Shown: positions 24,773 to 32,890 of the stretch, piece after piece
Numbering within the stretch: the stretch's first letter is position 1
Layout of the letters: each line of letters begins with the position of its first letter
Origin: JAADHX01 sp964569385
GTDB taxonomy: Bacteria; Actinomycetota; Acidimicrobiia; Acidimicrobiales; Poriferisodalaceae
Direction of reading: 5' to 3'
NCBI GenBank assembly: GCA_964569385.1
Contig: CAZMUM010000008.1
Span: 61,237-125,236, forward strand
DNA length: 64,000 nucleotides
Program-made: the position numbers and the translations under genes
Notes under the pieces: model-generated
Database searches by the model: none
What the model was told of the DNA's origin: nothing
The model's input: the letters and a program-made list of their open reading frames with translations, nothing else

Positions 24773-25615
24773 CTATTTTTGGCCGAATGAGGTAGCCAAG
24801 CTTGTGCCGTCGAAGTCAGACGGTGTCTCGCCGGTAGTGGCATACATGTATAGAGCCGTCTGGAAGATCGCGTTAAGCGACGTGAGAACAGCGCTCAGGC
24901 CCACGATTCCGATCACAGCGATGATTACCGCCAAGATGACGAGCACCGTTATGCCCGTGGAGAACAGGAGCACAACGACGAGGATCAGGGGAATAGCGGC
25001 AACAATGCCGAGGATTCCGAAACCAACCCTTGCGGCCAGGTTCTCGCCCCAGGTGGTCTTCAGCAGCTGTCCCGACCGTTTAACGCCATCGATGGCGCCA
25101 AGGTCGTCGATGATGATGGCCGGAACGACCAGGAACGTGACGATCTCCCACGCCGCGCCGGCGAGACTTATGACCATCTTGCCAATGAACCCGGCCCGCT
25201 CTCTGAGCGCTTGAAGAATCAACCCGACAGTTGCTGTGAGAATGGCCCACGGCATGAGACCGCCGAGGTGTTTGGCCGCTCGGGATATCGAGCTGCTGAC
25301 AGTCGGGTCGCCACCTGTCATTCGTTCGTAGGCGCCGGCTACCAGGGCACCATTAAAGAACACAGCAATCATGCTCAATCCCATGGCGGCGATGAGCCCA
25401 AGAAAGGCAATAGCGGGATTGAACGATTCTTCGCCTGTAACGGAGTCGATCGTTCCCGAATCGAGCATTCCCCAGGCAGGAATAGCCAAGACACCCAACA
25501 GAACAAGAGACGCAAGCACTGACATCACCGGCAGCCACAACAGCTCGCGATCTTTCATCAGAACCCGCCAAGAAACCTTGCCGAGTTCGATCGTGTTGCG
25601 AATGCGTGCCATCAT
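24773..25615 (-). CDS. DUF6159-like multi-pass membrane protein
   Basis: 280 residues. An N-terminal segment RIRNTIELGKVSWRVLMKD is followed by LLWLPVMSVLASLVLLGVL and five or six further hydrophobic helices, with the conserved loop VPAIIIDDLGAIDGVKRS near the middle. This is the pattern of the DUF6159 family, polytopic membrane proteins of unknown function frequent in actinobacteria. The start at 25615 or 25612 follows GGAGG by a few bases; a start at 25627 would place the ribosome binding site inside the coding region. It is first in a probable two-gene unit with the MFS transporter and divergent from the methyltransferase gene. Confidence 0.8.
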   Translation of the reverse strand: MMARIRNTIELGKVSWRVLMKDRELLWLPVMSVLASLVLLGVLAIPAWGMLDSGTIDSVTGEESFNPAIAFLGLIAAMGLSMIAVFFNGALVAGAYERMTGGDPTVSSSISRAAKHLGGLMPWAILTATVGLILQALRERAGFIGKMVISLAGAAWEIVTFLVVPAIIIDDLGAIDGVKRSGQLLKTTWGENLAARVGFGILGIVAAIPLILVVVLLFSTGITVLVILAVIIAVIGIVGLSAVLTSLNAIFQTALYMYATTGETPSDFDGTSLATSFGQK

Positions 25616-25681
25616 TTGCGCCTCCAAGAAGCCGTAGATGGTTCAGTGTAGAGGGCTGTGTAGCGTTGCTTCGCGTCCCTG

Positions 25682-25696
25682 CCGCTTCGCTGGTTC
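25682..25696 (+). repeat. Short dispersed repeat, left of the restriction-modification genes
   Basis: CCGCTTCGCTGGTTC, identical in the same orientation at 28371-28385, and close to 31216-31230 and 31250-31264. It sits in the divergent gap before the methyltransferase gene. Similarity to the 31250 copy extends leftward (GCGT-CCTG). Confidence 0.75.
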
Positions 25697-25788
25697 GAGA
25701 TTCGTGAGGTCACTCTGTCACAGCGTGTCGGTAGGTTCGACGTCATGAGATTCTGGGATTGTAGTTTGTGGTCCATGGGAGCCAGTCG

Positions 25789-27504
25789 ATGAGCAACGCA
25801 CAGCAACTGGCTCTGCTAGAGGCACCGAGGCCAACGCCACAGTGGACCCCAGACCCCGACGGTGAGCACGGCGAGGTCTTCACTCGTCGATGGATCGTCG
25901 ACCTGATGCTAGATCTCATCGGGTATGAACCAGGCACCGACCTGGCCGAGACGGTCGTGGTCGAACCATCGTGTGGCGGCGGCGCCTTTGTGTTGCCAAT
26001 CGTCGAACGCCTCGCCGAGTCCTGTCGACGACATAACAAGCCGCTACGACTCACTGGTGGCGCGATTCGAGCCTTCGACCTGTTGGAACACAATGTAGAG
26101 GTAACGCGCAAAGCCGTGGTGGAGCGACTGCTCGAACTGGGGGAGACGCTCAATGTTGCCGAGCGTCTCGCAGGAACGTGGGTCACAACGGGAGACTTCT
26201 TGCTCACCGAACACCCCGAACGGTCAGCCGGCTTTGTCGTCGGCAACCCTCCCTATATCCGCCTCGAAGACGTTCCGAACGAAATCAGCGACGCCTACCG
26301 ATCCGAGTGTCCCACGATGCGCGGCCGAGCCGACATCTACGTGGGCTTCTACGAAAAGGGCCTTGCCCAACTCAAACCAGAAGGCAAGCTCGCGTTCATA
26401 TGCGCCGATCGTTGGATGCATAACCAGTACGGGGCCAAGTTGCGCAAACTGATCAGCGAGCAATACGCGGTTGACCTTGTCGTCAGCATGCACGAGGTAG
26501 ACGCATTCGAAAGCGATGTCTCTGCCTACCCAGCCATCACGATTCTCAGAAACGGCGAACAGCAAGAATCAAAGATGGTCCAAGCCCACTCATCGTTCGA
26601 CCGTGAAGCAGGTCGCACGATCCTCAAGTGGATGCAAGAACCCCACTCGACGATCGCCGCGGCCGAATCCTTCGACGCAGGCGAAGTCTCAGGGTGGTTT
26701 GCTGGGCCCGCACTCTGGCCAGCCGGTTCGCCCAACGATCTTGAGCTAATCGCCGACCTCGAATCCCGCTTTCCGCCACTCGAAGACCCAAGGACTGGCA
26801 CCCGAGTCGGAATCGGTGTGGCTTCAGGATGCGACGCCGTCTATATCCCAGCCGACGTCCCCGACGTCGAAGATGACCGGCTTCTCCCGCTGTTGATGTC
26901 AAAAGACATCGCGGGCGGCGACCCCGACTGGTCAGGCCGACATCTGATCAATCCCTGGAAGGACGGCAAGCTCGTCGATCTCATCGAATACCCGAAACTT
27001 GGTGCCTACTACGAAGAGTACGAAGATCAACTTCGCGCTCGACACATTGCGAAGAAGCGCCCACATGCATGGCATCGCACTATTGACCGCATCGACCCTC
27101 AACTACTCGAACAACCAAAGCTGCTACTACCCGACATGAAAGCCGCTGCACATCCGGTCCTCGACACGGGTAAGTACTACCCACACCACAACCTGTACTT
27201 CGTAGTATCGGACGTATGGGACCTCGAAGTCCTTGGCGGAATCCTACTTTCCGACATCGCCAATCTCTTCGTCGGCGTTTACTGCGTCAAAATGCGCGGC
27301 GGAACCTACCGCTTTCAAGCCCAGTACCTCCGCAAGATCCGAGTCCCAGACCCGGCTCGAGTAGCTGACGCAACGAGGCTTGAACTTCGAGCGGCATTTC
27401 GAGAGCGAGATTCAGCTCGTGCGACAAGAGCGGCGCTTGTTGCCTATGACCTTCCAGCCAAGACGTTCCCCACAGCCGAACGGCAGTCGGTCCCGGTCAA
27501 ATAA
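25789..27504 (+). CDS. Type II N6-adenine DNA methyltransferase (gamma class)
   Basis: 571 residues from ATG 25789 (MSNAQQLALLEAP), seven bases after GGGAG. Motif I is VVEPSCGGGAF (Glu59) and the catalytic motif IV is VGNPPYIR (NPPY, residues 153-156), so it methylates adenine N6 using SAM. Order I-IV and a C-terminal target-recognition region of about 250 residues, with LSDIANLF and MRGGTYRFQAQYL near the end, match gamma-type Eco57I/PstI-like methylases. It would protect host DNA from the nuclease probably encoded just downstream. Recognition sequence is not predictable. The gene is bracketed, with its partner, by copies of a 15-bp repeat. Confidence 0.88.
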   Translation: MSNAQQLALLEAPRPTPQWTPDPDGEHGEVFTRRWIVDLMLDLIGYEPGTDLAETVVVEPSCGGGAFVLPIVERLAESCRRHNKPLRLTGGAIRAFDLLEHNVEVTRKAVVERLLELGETLNVAERLAGTWVTTGDFLLTEHPERSAGFVVGNPPYIRLEDVPNEISDAYRSECPTMRGRADIYVGFYEKGLAQLKPEGKLAFICADRWMHNQYGAKLRKLISEQYAVDLVVSMHEVDAFESDVSAYPAITILRNGEQQESKMVQAHSSFDREAGRTILKWMQEPHSTIAAAESFDAGEVSGWFAGPALWPAGSPNDLELIADLESRFPPLEDPRTGTRVGIGVASGCDAVYIPADVPDVEDDRLLPLLMSKDIAGGDPDWSGRHLINPWKDGKLVDLIEYPKLGAYYEEYEDQLRARHIAKKRPHAWHRTIDRIDPQLLEQPKLLLPDMKAAAHPVLDTGKYYPHHNLYFVVSDVWDLEVLGGILLSDIANLFVGVYCVKMRGGTYRFQAQYLRKIRVPDPARVADATRLELRAAFRERDSARATRAALVAYDLPAKTFPTAERQSVPVK

Positions 27505-27518
27505 TGCAACCTGTTGCA
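27505..27518. promoter_or_regulatory. Inverted repeat between methyltransferase and nuclease genes
   Basis: TGCAAC-CT-GTTGCA is a perfect 6-bp dyad beginning on the base after the methyltransferase stop and ending 10 bases before the likely GTG start of the nuclease. In restriction-modification pairs such sites can hold back nuclease expression, either as an operator or by mRNA folding. No controller gene is adjacent. Confidence 0.4.
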
Positions 27519-27528
27519 CAATAGATCC

Positions 27529-28365
27529 GTGCCGCTTTCTCCAACAGCCCGCTGGACCACTAGCATCCGATGCGAACCGTTTAGAGCCGTGTATCGGGAA
27601 GCGCAGGAGGGTGGTTACAAAAGTTGGGACCAGATCGAGGGCTCGTTTCTAGCCGCGATGTCGGCCTTTGACACCTCGATCACATCCTCGGTTGGTGCTC
27701 AGCTGAGCGACGAAGAGAAGTCCGAACTCAGTGCCGACCTCCAGAACGGAAAGGGCGACTTCTTCAACGACTTGCTCGGGCTCATACTCGAGAACTGTTC
27801 GGGCATCGATCTTCTATCGACTCGTCGAAAGGTGCCTGGCCTGATCGTTCCGGTTCACAACCTCGACGCCGTTTATCCCGACGAGGGGCCGATCAGGTTC
27901 ATGCTCGAAGCCAAAATGATGGGCACCCACAAACACATCAACAGCCCGAAGCAAAAGGCAGTCGGCCGGCCCGGATCGGCCGACATCGACAAACGAGTGA
28001 AGGAACTCGCCTTCAAGTGCGTCGATCTGAAGGGCGAATACAGTCGCCTTAGAACCATGGAGGGCACTGCGCCGGTCGCCGGAGGTCCAGGCGGCGGCGA
28101 TCTCACGACCTGGTTACGGTCCGTCAACCCCAGGATCTACTTCTTCATCGGCGTGAGAGTCGTTAGTGATGCCGATTTCGAGCGAACGCTCACATGGGCC
28201 CGAACCGCACAGCAGGTACTCGACGCCGTAGGCATCTACTGCTTCGAGCCTACAGATGAAGGTCACACGAAGTACCGGCGCCGAACCGACGTGCCGCCCA
28301 GCCTCCAACTAGAGCGTGTGCTGTACAAAGCATGCACCGACCTCCAGGCGCTCGGCTCCTCGTGA
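27529..28365 (+). CDS. Candidate type II restriction endonuclease (PD-(D/E)xK-like)
   Basis: 278 residues from GTG 27529; TTG at 27514 is an alternative inside the upstream dyad. No named endonuclease family is recognised. A plausible nuclease core is Y-P-D-E-G-P (Pro117-Asp118) followed by F-M-L-E-A-K (Glu127-x-Lys129), the spacing and hydrophobic strand expected for PD-(D/E)xK enzymes. Downstream, GRPGSADIDKRVKELAFK is a dense basic stretch that may contact DNA. The position right after a DNA adenine methyltransferase and the usual restriction-enzyme size support the assignment. It ends beside a second copy of the flanking 15-bp repeat. Confidence 0.65.
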   Translation: MPLSPTARWTTSIRCEPFRAVYREAQEGGYKSWDQIEGSFLAAMSAFDTSITSSVGAQLSDEEKSELSADLQNGKGDFFNDLLGLILENCSGIDLLSTRRKVPGLIVPVHNLDAVYPDEGPIRFMLEAKMMGTHKHINSPKQKAVGRPGSADIDKRVKELAFKCVDLKGEYSRLRTMEGTAPVAGGPGGGDLTTWLRSVNPRIYFFIGVRVVSDADFERTLTWARTAQQVLDAVGIYCFEPTDEGHTKYRRRTDVPPSLQLERVLYKACTDLQALGSS

Positions 28366-28370
28366 TCCAC

Positions 28371-28385
28371 CCGCTTCGCTGGTTC
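28371..28385 (+). repeat. Short dispersed repeat, right of the restriction-modification genes
   Basis: CCGCTTCGCTGGTTC again, five bases after the nuclease stop, in the same orientation as 25682-25696. The two copies bracket a 2.7-kb segment that holds only the methyltransferase and nuclease genes. Confidence 0.75.
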
Positions 28386-28437
28386 TAACCCGGCGGAGGG
28401 GTCGGTTCGAGTTCGCTGGCGATACCGCGAGCCATGT

Positions 28438-31098
28438 CTATAGGTCTTCGAGGGCTTCGATGGCCAGGCGGGCGACGTCGTAGATCGTGTGATGCTGGAC
28501 TTCTGTTCTGGCTTGTTTCCAGGTTTCTGGAGCGATATCTGCGAGCGCTAGTGGCGGGAGCCAGGCAACTTGGCCTTCTTGTTTCTGCGATGCCCCGAGC
28601 GCGGCGATCTCGTGTTTACCGTGGGCTGCCAGGACTCTGGACGCGCTAACAAGACCTCCTTGAACTCCGAGGGTCGAGGATTTGAGAATGCTCTCTTGGA
28701 GCACGCAGATCAGCCGATCGATAGCGGATTCGCCTACTTCGGCCCCCAGAATCGACGCGTTCACCAGAGCGATACTTGCGAACGTTTCAGTCATGTACAT
28801 TCCGCCGATCTCGCTTGCCATCTGTTCGGCCCTCTTGAGTAGATCAACTTCAATTTCACCGGGCCGCCGACGCCCGCGGATCATTTGGTCGGCTTGGCGC
28901 TGAAGAAGACACGCTTGGAGGTTTCTTGCCCCAATACTGATGCACCAATCGATGCCTTCTTGCAAACGAACTATCGTCGCCTCGGTAGCGGCTACGACGT
29001 TGCCACCCGCTGATTCGACTACGGACAATGACGCCGGTCCGTGGAACATGTAGTTGACGAAGCGAACGTATGGGTCGCTAGTTTTCACCGTGTCGTACCG
29101 TGCCAAGGCGGCATCGAAATCGCCATCGATGTACGCGGACCAGTAGCCTTGGGTGTTCGCCAGAATATCTACCGATGGGTCGTCTTGGGCCAAGTTGGCG
29201 CTTCGGTCTCGAAGCGTCTCTATCTGTGCCCAATCGATCCGTAAGAGTGAGTCCACCCACGAACTAACTAGGGCCGCACCCCAGCCGGCATGAGACTCGA
29301 TGTCTGGTATGGCCATCGTCTCGGTGGCCCATCGGTTCGGGTCGGTCTGACCGTGCCAGAACGAAAAGGCCAACGGACGGTAGAGACGAAGATCATCATC
29401 GATACGGCCCGATTCGAGTGCCCAACGATGTACCGCAGCGAGGTTGTCCATGTCGTGATGGATGAGGTCGAGGATCGGGTCGCAACTCGCCGCACCGAAA
29501 GTCTCATAGCAGTCTTCGAGTCGGTCCAGATAGTGATCAAGATGGGCGTGTCTCGCGGCTGTGGGGTCATCCAGATGTGTCTCCGCGGCCCGCTGTCGCA
29601 CAGGCTCAAGAAGCCGGTATCGAATACCGACGTCGGTGCGCACCGGTTCGATCAACGAGTGCGCGACCAACTCCCCCACCACCTCGAACGGGGCAGTAGC
29701 TGTAGCCGTAGATACCACTGCTTCGGCTGCGTCAAGGTCGAACGTGCCCGCGAACACTGTGCAGGCGCCCAGGCCAGCTGCAATGTCTGGGTCGATGAGG
29801 TCGATGGACCAGTCGATGGCTGCGGTCATTGTTCGATGGCGCGGATCGCCACGTTGGCGTCGGCTTGAAGACGAAAGAAGCTCCGTCAACCGAACCAGGA
29901 TGGTCGCCACGTCCATCGACCCTGACTTGCCCGCAGCCAGCTCGACAGCAAGAGGGATGCCATCGACCTGAGCACAGATCGCCTCGACAACATCACGATC
30001 CCCCGAACTCACAACGAAGTCGGGATTGCGGAGTCGAGCCTGGCGAGTGAACAACGCTGAGGCGGGCTCACCCAGGGCCAGCGGCGCGAGCCGCACGAGC
30101 TGCTCACCATCGACGTCGAGTTCGAGCCGCGAGGTCGCCAATACCGTCACATTGGCCACCTCGGCTAGTGCTTCGACCAGGTCGGCGGCCGTACTGGCGA
30201 CATGTTCGCAGTTATCCAACACAACCAGCACCCGACCACGACGACCCAACGCGGCCGCGACCTCGACAGGATCCTCAGGCGCACCAGAGATACCAACCGT
30301 CTTGGCAACTGTCGAAGACACCACCGCCGGATCACTCAATGGCGCCAGCGACACGAACCACACCTCAGACATGACTTCCGTAAGCCGATGAGCAACCGCC
30401 TTCGCCAGAGATGTTTTTCCTACCCCGCCGATACCTGTAACCGTCACCAGTCGGTGGTCATCTAACAAGCCGATCAACTCGGCGATGTCGCCGTCGCGTC
30501 CAACTAGATCCGGTGGATCGCCAGCCAAGTTAGTCGTAGCAGTGTGAACCACATTCAACGGCCCGAAGTCGACCAGATCGCCGTCATCGAGCTGACTAAT
30601 CTGCTCGGGAACGCTAAGACCTTTCAGACGGTACTCACCGAGCCCGGTCAGGTTCCACACGTTGGTCGTAGAGCCCGCCAACAGACGAGCCGTCACCCCC
30701 GACAGCAGAACCTGACCTCCGTGACCCGCAGCCTCAACGCGGGCAGCCCGGTTCACAGCAGGGCCGAAATAGTCGCCGTCGCGTTCGTGAGCTTCCCCAG
30801 AGTGCAGCCCGATCCGAACGCGGATTGGTGTGTCTGGGTCCCACGTGTCCTCGGTGATGGCAGCCTGGATGTCGAGCGCAGTCTGGGCCGCGGCATCAGC
30901 GGTCTGAAATGCTGCCGAGAACGAATCGCCAGCCGTCGTGAACACGTACCCGTCTTTAGCATCTATAGCAGTGCGGAGGATCTTGTCGTGACGTTCCAAC
31001 GTCGCCCGCATCTGAATCGGATGCTGATCCCAGAGCCGCGACGAAGATTCAATGTCGGTGAACAGAAATGTCACCGTGCCCGACGGCAAAGGCCCCAT
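28438..31098 (-). CDS. Class III cyclase-domain / STAND ATPase regulator
   Basis: 886 residues from ATG 31098 (MGPLPSGTVTFLFTDIE), the usual start of this family; a further start at 31131 is possible. Residues 8-170 are a class III nucleotide cyclase domain with both metal aspartates (Asp15 in FTDIE, Asp58 in AGDSF). Residues about 198-480 are an NB-ARC/STAND ATPase: P-loop GIGGVGKTS (222-230), Walker B VLVVLDNCEH, and GIPLAVELAA. The last 350 residues are helical repeats like TPRs. No C-terminal LuxR helix-turn-helix is visible, unlike many relatives. It should act as a cytoplasmic signalling switch; whether it makes cAMP is untested. Confidence 0.85.
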   Translation of the reverse strand: MGPLPSGTVTFLFTDIESSSRLWDQHPIQMRATLERHDKILRTAIDAKDGYVFTTAGDSFSAAFQTADAAAQTALDIQAAITEDTWDPDTPIRVRIGLHSGEAHERDGDYFGPAVNRAARVEAAGHGGQVLLSGVTARLLAGSTTNVWNLTGLGEYRLKGLSVPEQISQLDDGDLVDFGPLNVVHTATTNLAGDPPDLVGRDGDIAELIGLLDDHRLVTVTGIGGVGKTSLAKAVAHRLTEVMSEVWFVSLAPLSDPAVVSSTVAKTVGISGAPEDPVEVAAALGRRGRVLVVLDNCEHVASTAADLVEALAEVANVTVLATSRLELDVDGEQLVRLAPLALGEPASALFTRQARLRNPDFVVSSGDRDVVEAICAQVDGIPLAVELAAGKSGSMDVATILVRLTELLSSSSRRQRGDPRHRTMTAAIDWSIDLIDPDIAAGLGACTVFAGTFDLDAAEAVVSTATATAPFEVVGELVAHSLIEPVRTDVGIRYRLLEPVRQRAAETHLDDPTAARHAHLDHYLDRLEDCYETFGAASCDPILDLIHHDMDNLAAVHRWALESGRIDDDLRLYRPLAFSFWHGQTDPNRWATETMAIPDIESHAGWGAALVSSWVDSLLRIDWAQIETLRDRSANLAQDDPSVDILANTQGYWSAYIDGDFDAALARYDTVKTSDPYVRFVNYMFHGPASLSVVESAGGNVVAATEATIVRLQEGIDWCISIGARNLQACLLQRQADQMIRGRRRPGEIEVDLLKRAEQMASEIGGMYMTETFASIALVNASILGAEVGESAIDRLICVLQESILKSSTLGVQGGLVSASRVLAAHGKHEIAALGASQKQEGQVAWLPPLALADIAPETWKQARTEVQHHTIYDVARLAIEALEDL

Positions 31099-31215
31099 CA
31101 CACCAGCATCGCGCAAAACCGCCGCTGCCACCTTGGGCGGCGGTCAAAGGTCAGGTCATGCGACCGCTCTAAGCACACTTCGGTAGCGGCTAACCGAGAC
31201 TCTGCGCTCTCGCTG

Positions 31216-31264
31216 CCGCTGCGCTGGTTCCTATTGCTCCGCGTTCCTGCCGCTGCGCTAGTCC
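31216..31264 (+). repeat. Two further copies of the short dispersed repeat
   Basis: CCGCTGCGCTGGTTC (31216-31230) and CCGCTGCGCTAGTCC (31250-31264) are tandem variants of the repeat at 25682 and 28371. The second overlaps the stop codon of the hydrolase gene by a few bases. Confidence 0.65.
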
Positions 31265-32829
31265 TCGCGGGCGCAAGTGATCCGGCGGTCGGTTGGGTAG
31301 CTGGTTTCCAACAGCACCTCGTGAACCAAACGGACGACGCAAGCGTTGTCGGGGTAGACGGTGTGCTGGAGGTGCTCCACTTCGACTAGGTAGCCGTTCG
31401 ACAGAGTCTCGGTGGCCAGCCCGACCGACTCGACGAACGGCGTGGCCGGATCATTGGGGTTGCCGATCACAAGAATCGGAACGTTCGCTCCGTCGAGAGC
31501 AATCGACAGAGGCTCGGGAGCAAACTGGTCGTAGTACGGGCAAGCATCGAAGGTGTCGAAGTTCAGCGCGGCCAGCAGCGGCAGTTGATCCTCGATCTCG
31601 TCGAACATGACCTCCGCGTCCCTGATGCGGTCGGCTCGGTCGACGTGGCCTTCGACCACCCAGTCGTCGAGGCAATTGATGTGTCCGGTAATCGAGACCT
31701 GGCCAGGATCGGGAATCTGAAACTGAGCTAATGACGCGAACACCGAGGGATCGTCGTCGAAGGCAAGACCGGCGATGCCCGAATACAACAGCGACCACGT
31801 GTCCTCGCTGTAGAGGGTGGTTATTAGCCCGAGCGGCCCGGCCAGTGGATTGTCGTCGAGTTCGCCGGCCACAAGATCGAACTTCTGAGTGGCCTCAAGG
31901 TAGAGGCTTAGCGGATCGCCATTGTTGAAGATCTCACAAGTGCTGTCGTCGCAGGCGGCTAAAGCCCGGTCGAGGAGAACCTCGAAAGTTTCGATCTCGA
32001 GGATGTCGTTGGCGACTCGCTCGGCGGTTGTTGCCGACGGGTCGATCGGATCCTGGGCGCCGTCGAGCACCATTGCCCTCACCCGATCCGGGAACAGTGA
32101 CGCGTACCACGTGCCAATGGTCGAGCCATATGAGTAACCGAGGTATGAGATCTGATCCTCGCCGAGCGCGGCCCGGATGATGTCCATGTCTCTGGCTACA
32201 AATTCGGTGTGAAGCAGACCGGCGACCTCACCCATAGTTTCGACACACAAAAGCGCAGCATCCTCAGCGATCTGCGTTTCGGCCGCAGTGTCGATATCGC
32301 CCTCGATCTCGTTCGTCATGGCCAGCCGTTCACCGTCAGCTCCACAGCCAAACGTGGGCTCTGACGCACCGACGCCGCGTGGATCGAAGCTCACGATGTC
32401 GAATGCCTCTAGTTCTTCTGGGAAGAATCCGGCGCTAAAGGTTTCTAGGAGTTCGAGCCCGCTTCCACCAGGCCCACCAGGATTCACGACCAAAACCCCG
32501 AGGCGTTCTGAGGGATTGGCGGCCGGGATCCGACCCACCGCTAGCTCAAGCGAGGCTAGGTTTGAGGCTGCGCCGTAGTCCAGCGGAACCGTAACTTCAG
32601 CGCACTCGAAACTGCCACACCGACGCCACTCGATCGGCCCGGTATCGAAGTTCGACGTCTGGTCTGGGATAGCGATCGAGCCATCGGTGCCCCCGCCCGC
32701 CGAGCTGCTGGCTTGCGCTGTCGTGGTTGTCGGCTCAGATGAGTCGGGTTCGTTTCCGGTGCAAGCCGAGGCTACGACGGCGATGGCGAGCAACGCTGCG
32801 ATCGCTCGCCCTTTCGAAACGTTCTTCAC
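31258..32829 (-). CDS. Alpha/beta hydrolase lipoprotein (S33 tripeptidyl-aminopeptidase-like)
   Basis: 523 residues from GTG 32829. The N-terminus is a lipoprotein signal (GRAIAALLAIAVVASAC, Cys23), followed by a Thr/Ser-rich linker. The hydrolase core has NPGGPGGSG (oxyanion region), the nucleophile in GYSYGS, the acid in GNPNDPATPF and a likely histidine in VEHLQHTVY; the last cysteine-rich part (DNACVV, RITCARED) is also typical. This is the actinobacterial SlpD/E and tripeptidyl aminopeptidase group, which trims N-terminal peptides or hydrolyses esters outside the cell. An ATG at 32892 would extend it by 21 residues but would overlap the divergent rimO start codon, so the GTG is preferred. 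Confidence 0.88.
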   Translation of the reverse strand: MKNVSKGRAIAALLAIAVVASACTGNEPDSSEPTTTTAQASSSAGGGTDGSIAIPDQTSNFDTGPIEWRRCGSFECAEVTVPLDYGAASNLASLELAVGRIPAANPSERLGVLVVNPGGPGGSGLELLETFSAGFFPEELEAFDIVSFDPRGVGASEPTFGCGADGERLAMTNEIEGDIDTAAETQIAEDAALLCVETMGEVAGLLHTEFVARDMDIIRAALGEDQISYLGYSYGSTIGTWYASLFPDRVRAMVLDGAQDPIDPSATTAERVANDILEIETFEVLLDRALAACDDSTCEIFNNGDPLSLYLEATQKFDLVAGELDDNPLAGPLGLITTLYSEDTWSLLYSGIAGLAFDDDPSVFASLAQFQIPDPGQVSITGHINCLDDWVVEGHVDRADRIRDAEVMFDEIEDQLPLLAALNFDTFDACPYYDQFAPEPLSIALDGANVPILVIGNPNDPATPFVESVGLATETLSNGYLVEVEHLQHTVYPDNACVVRLVHEVLLETSYPTDRRITCARED

Positions 32830-32890
32830 CCATCTAAGAATACGGCTGGCTTGGCTGAGCCAACCGTCGGGCCCGTATCCTTGGCCGTTC

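Noticed and set aside
25621..25767. tRNA-like string GGTTCGAG near 25692
   Set aside because: No cloverleaf arms or acceptor stem could be drawn; the string belongs to the short dispersed repeat.
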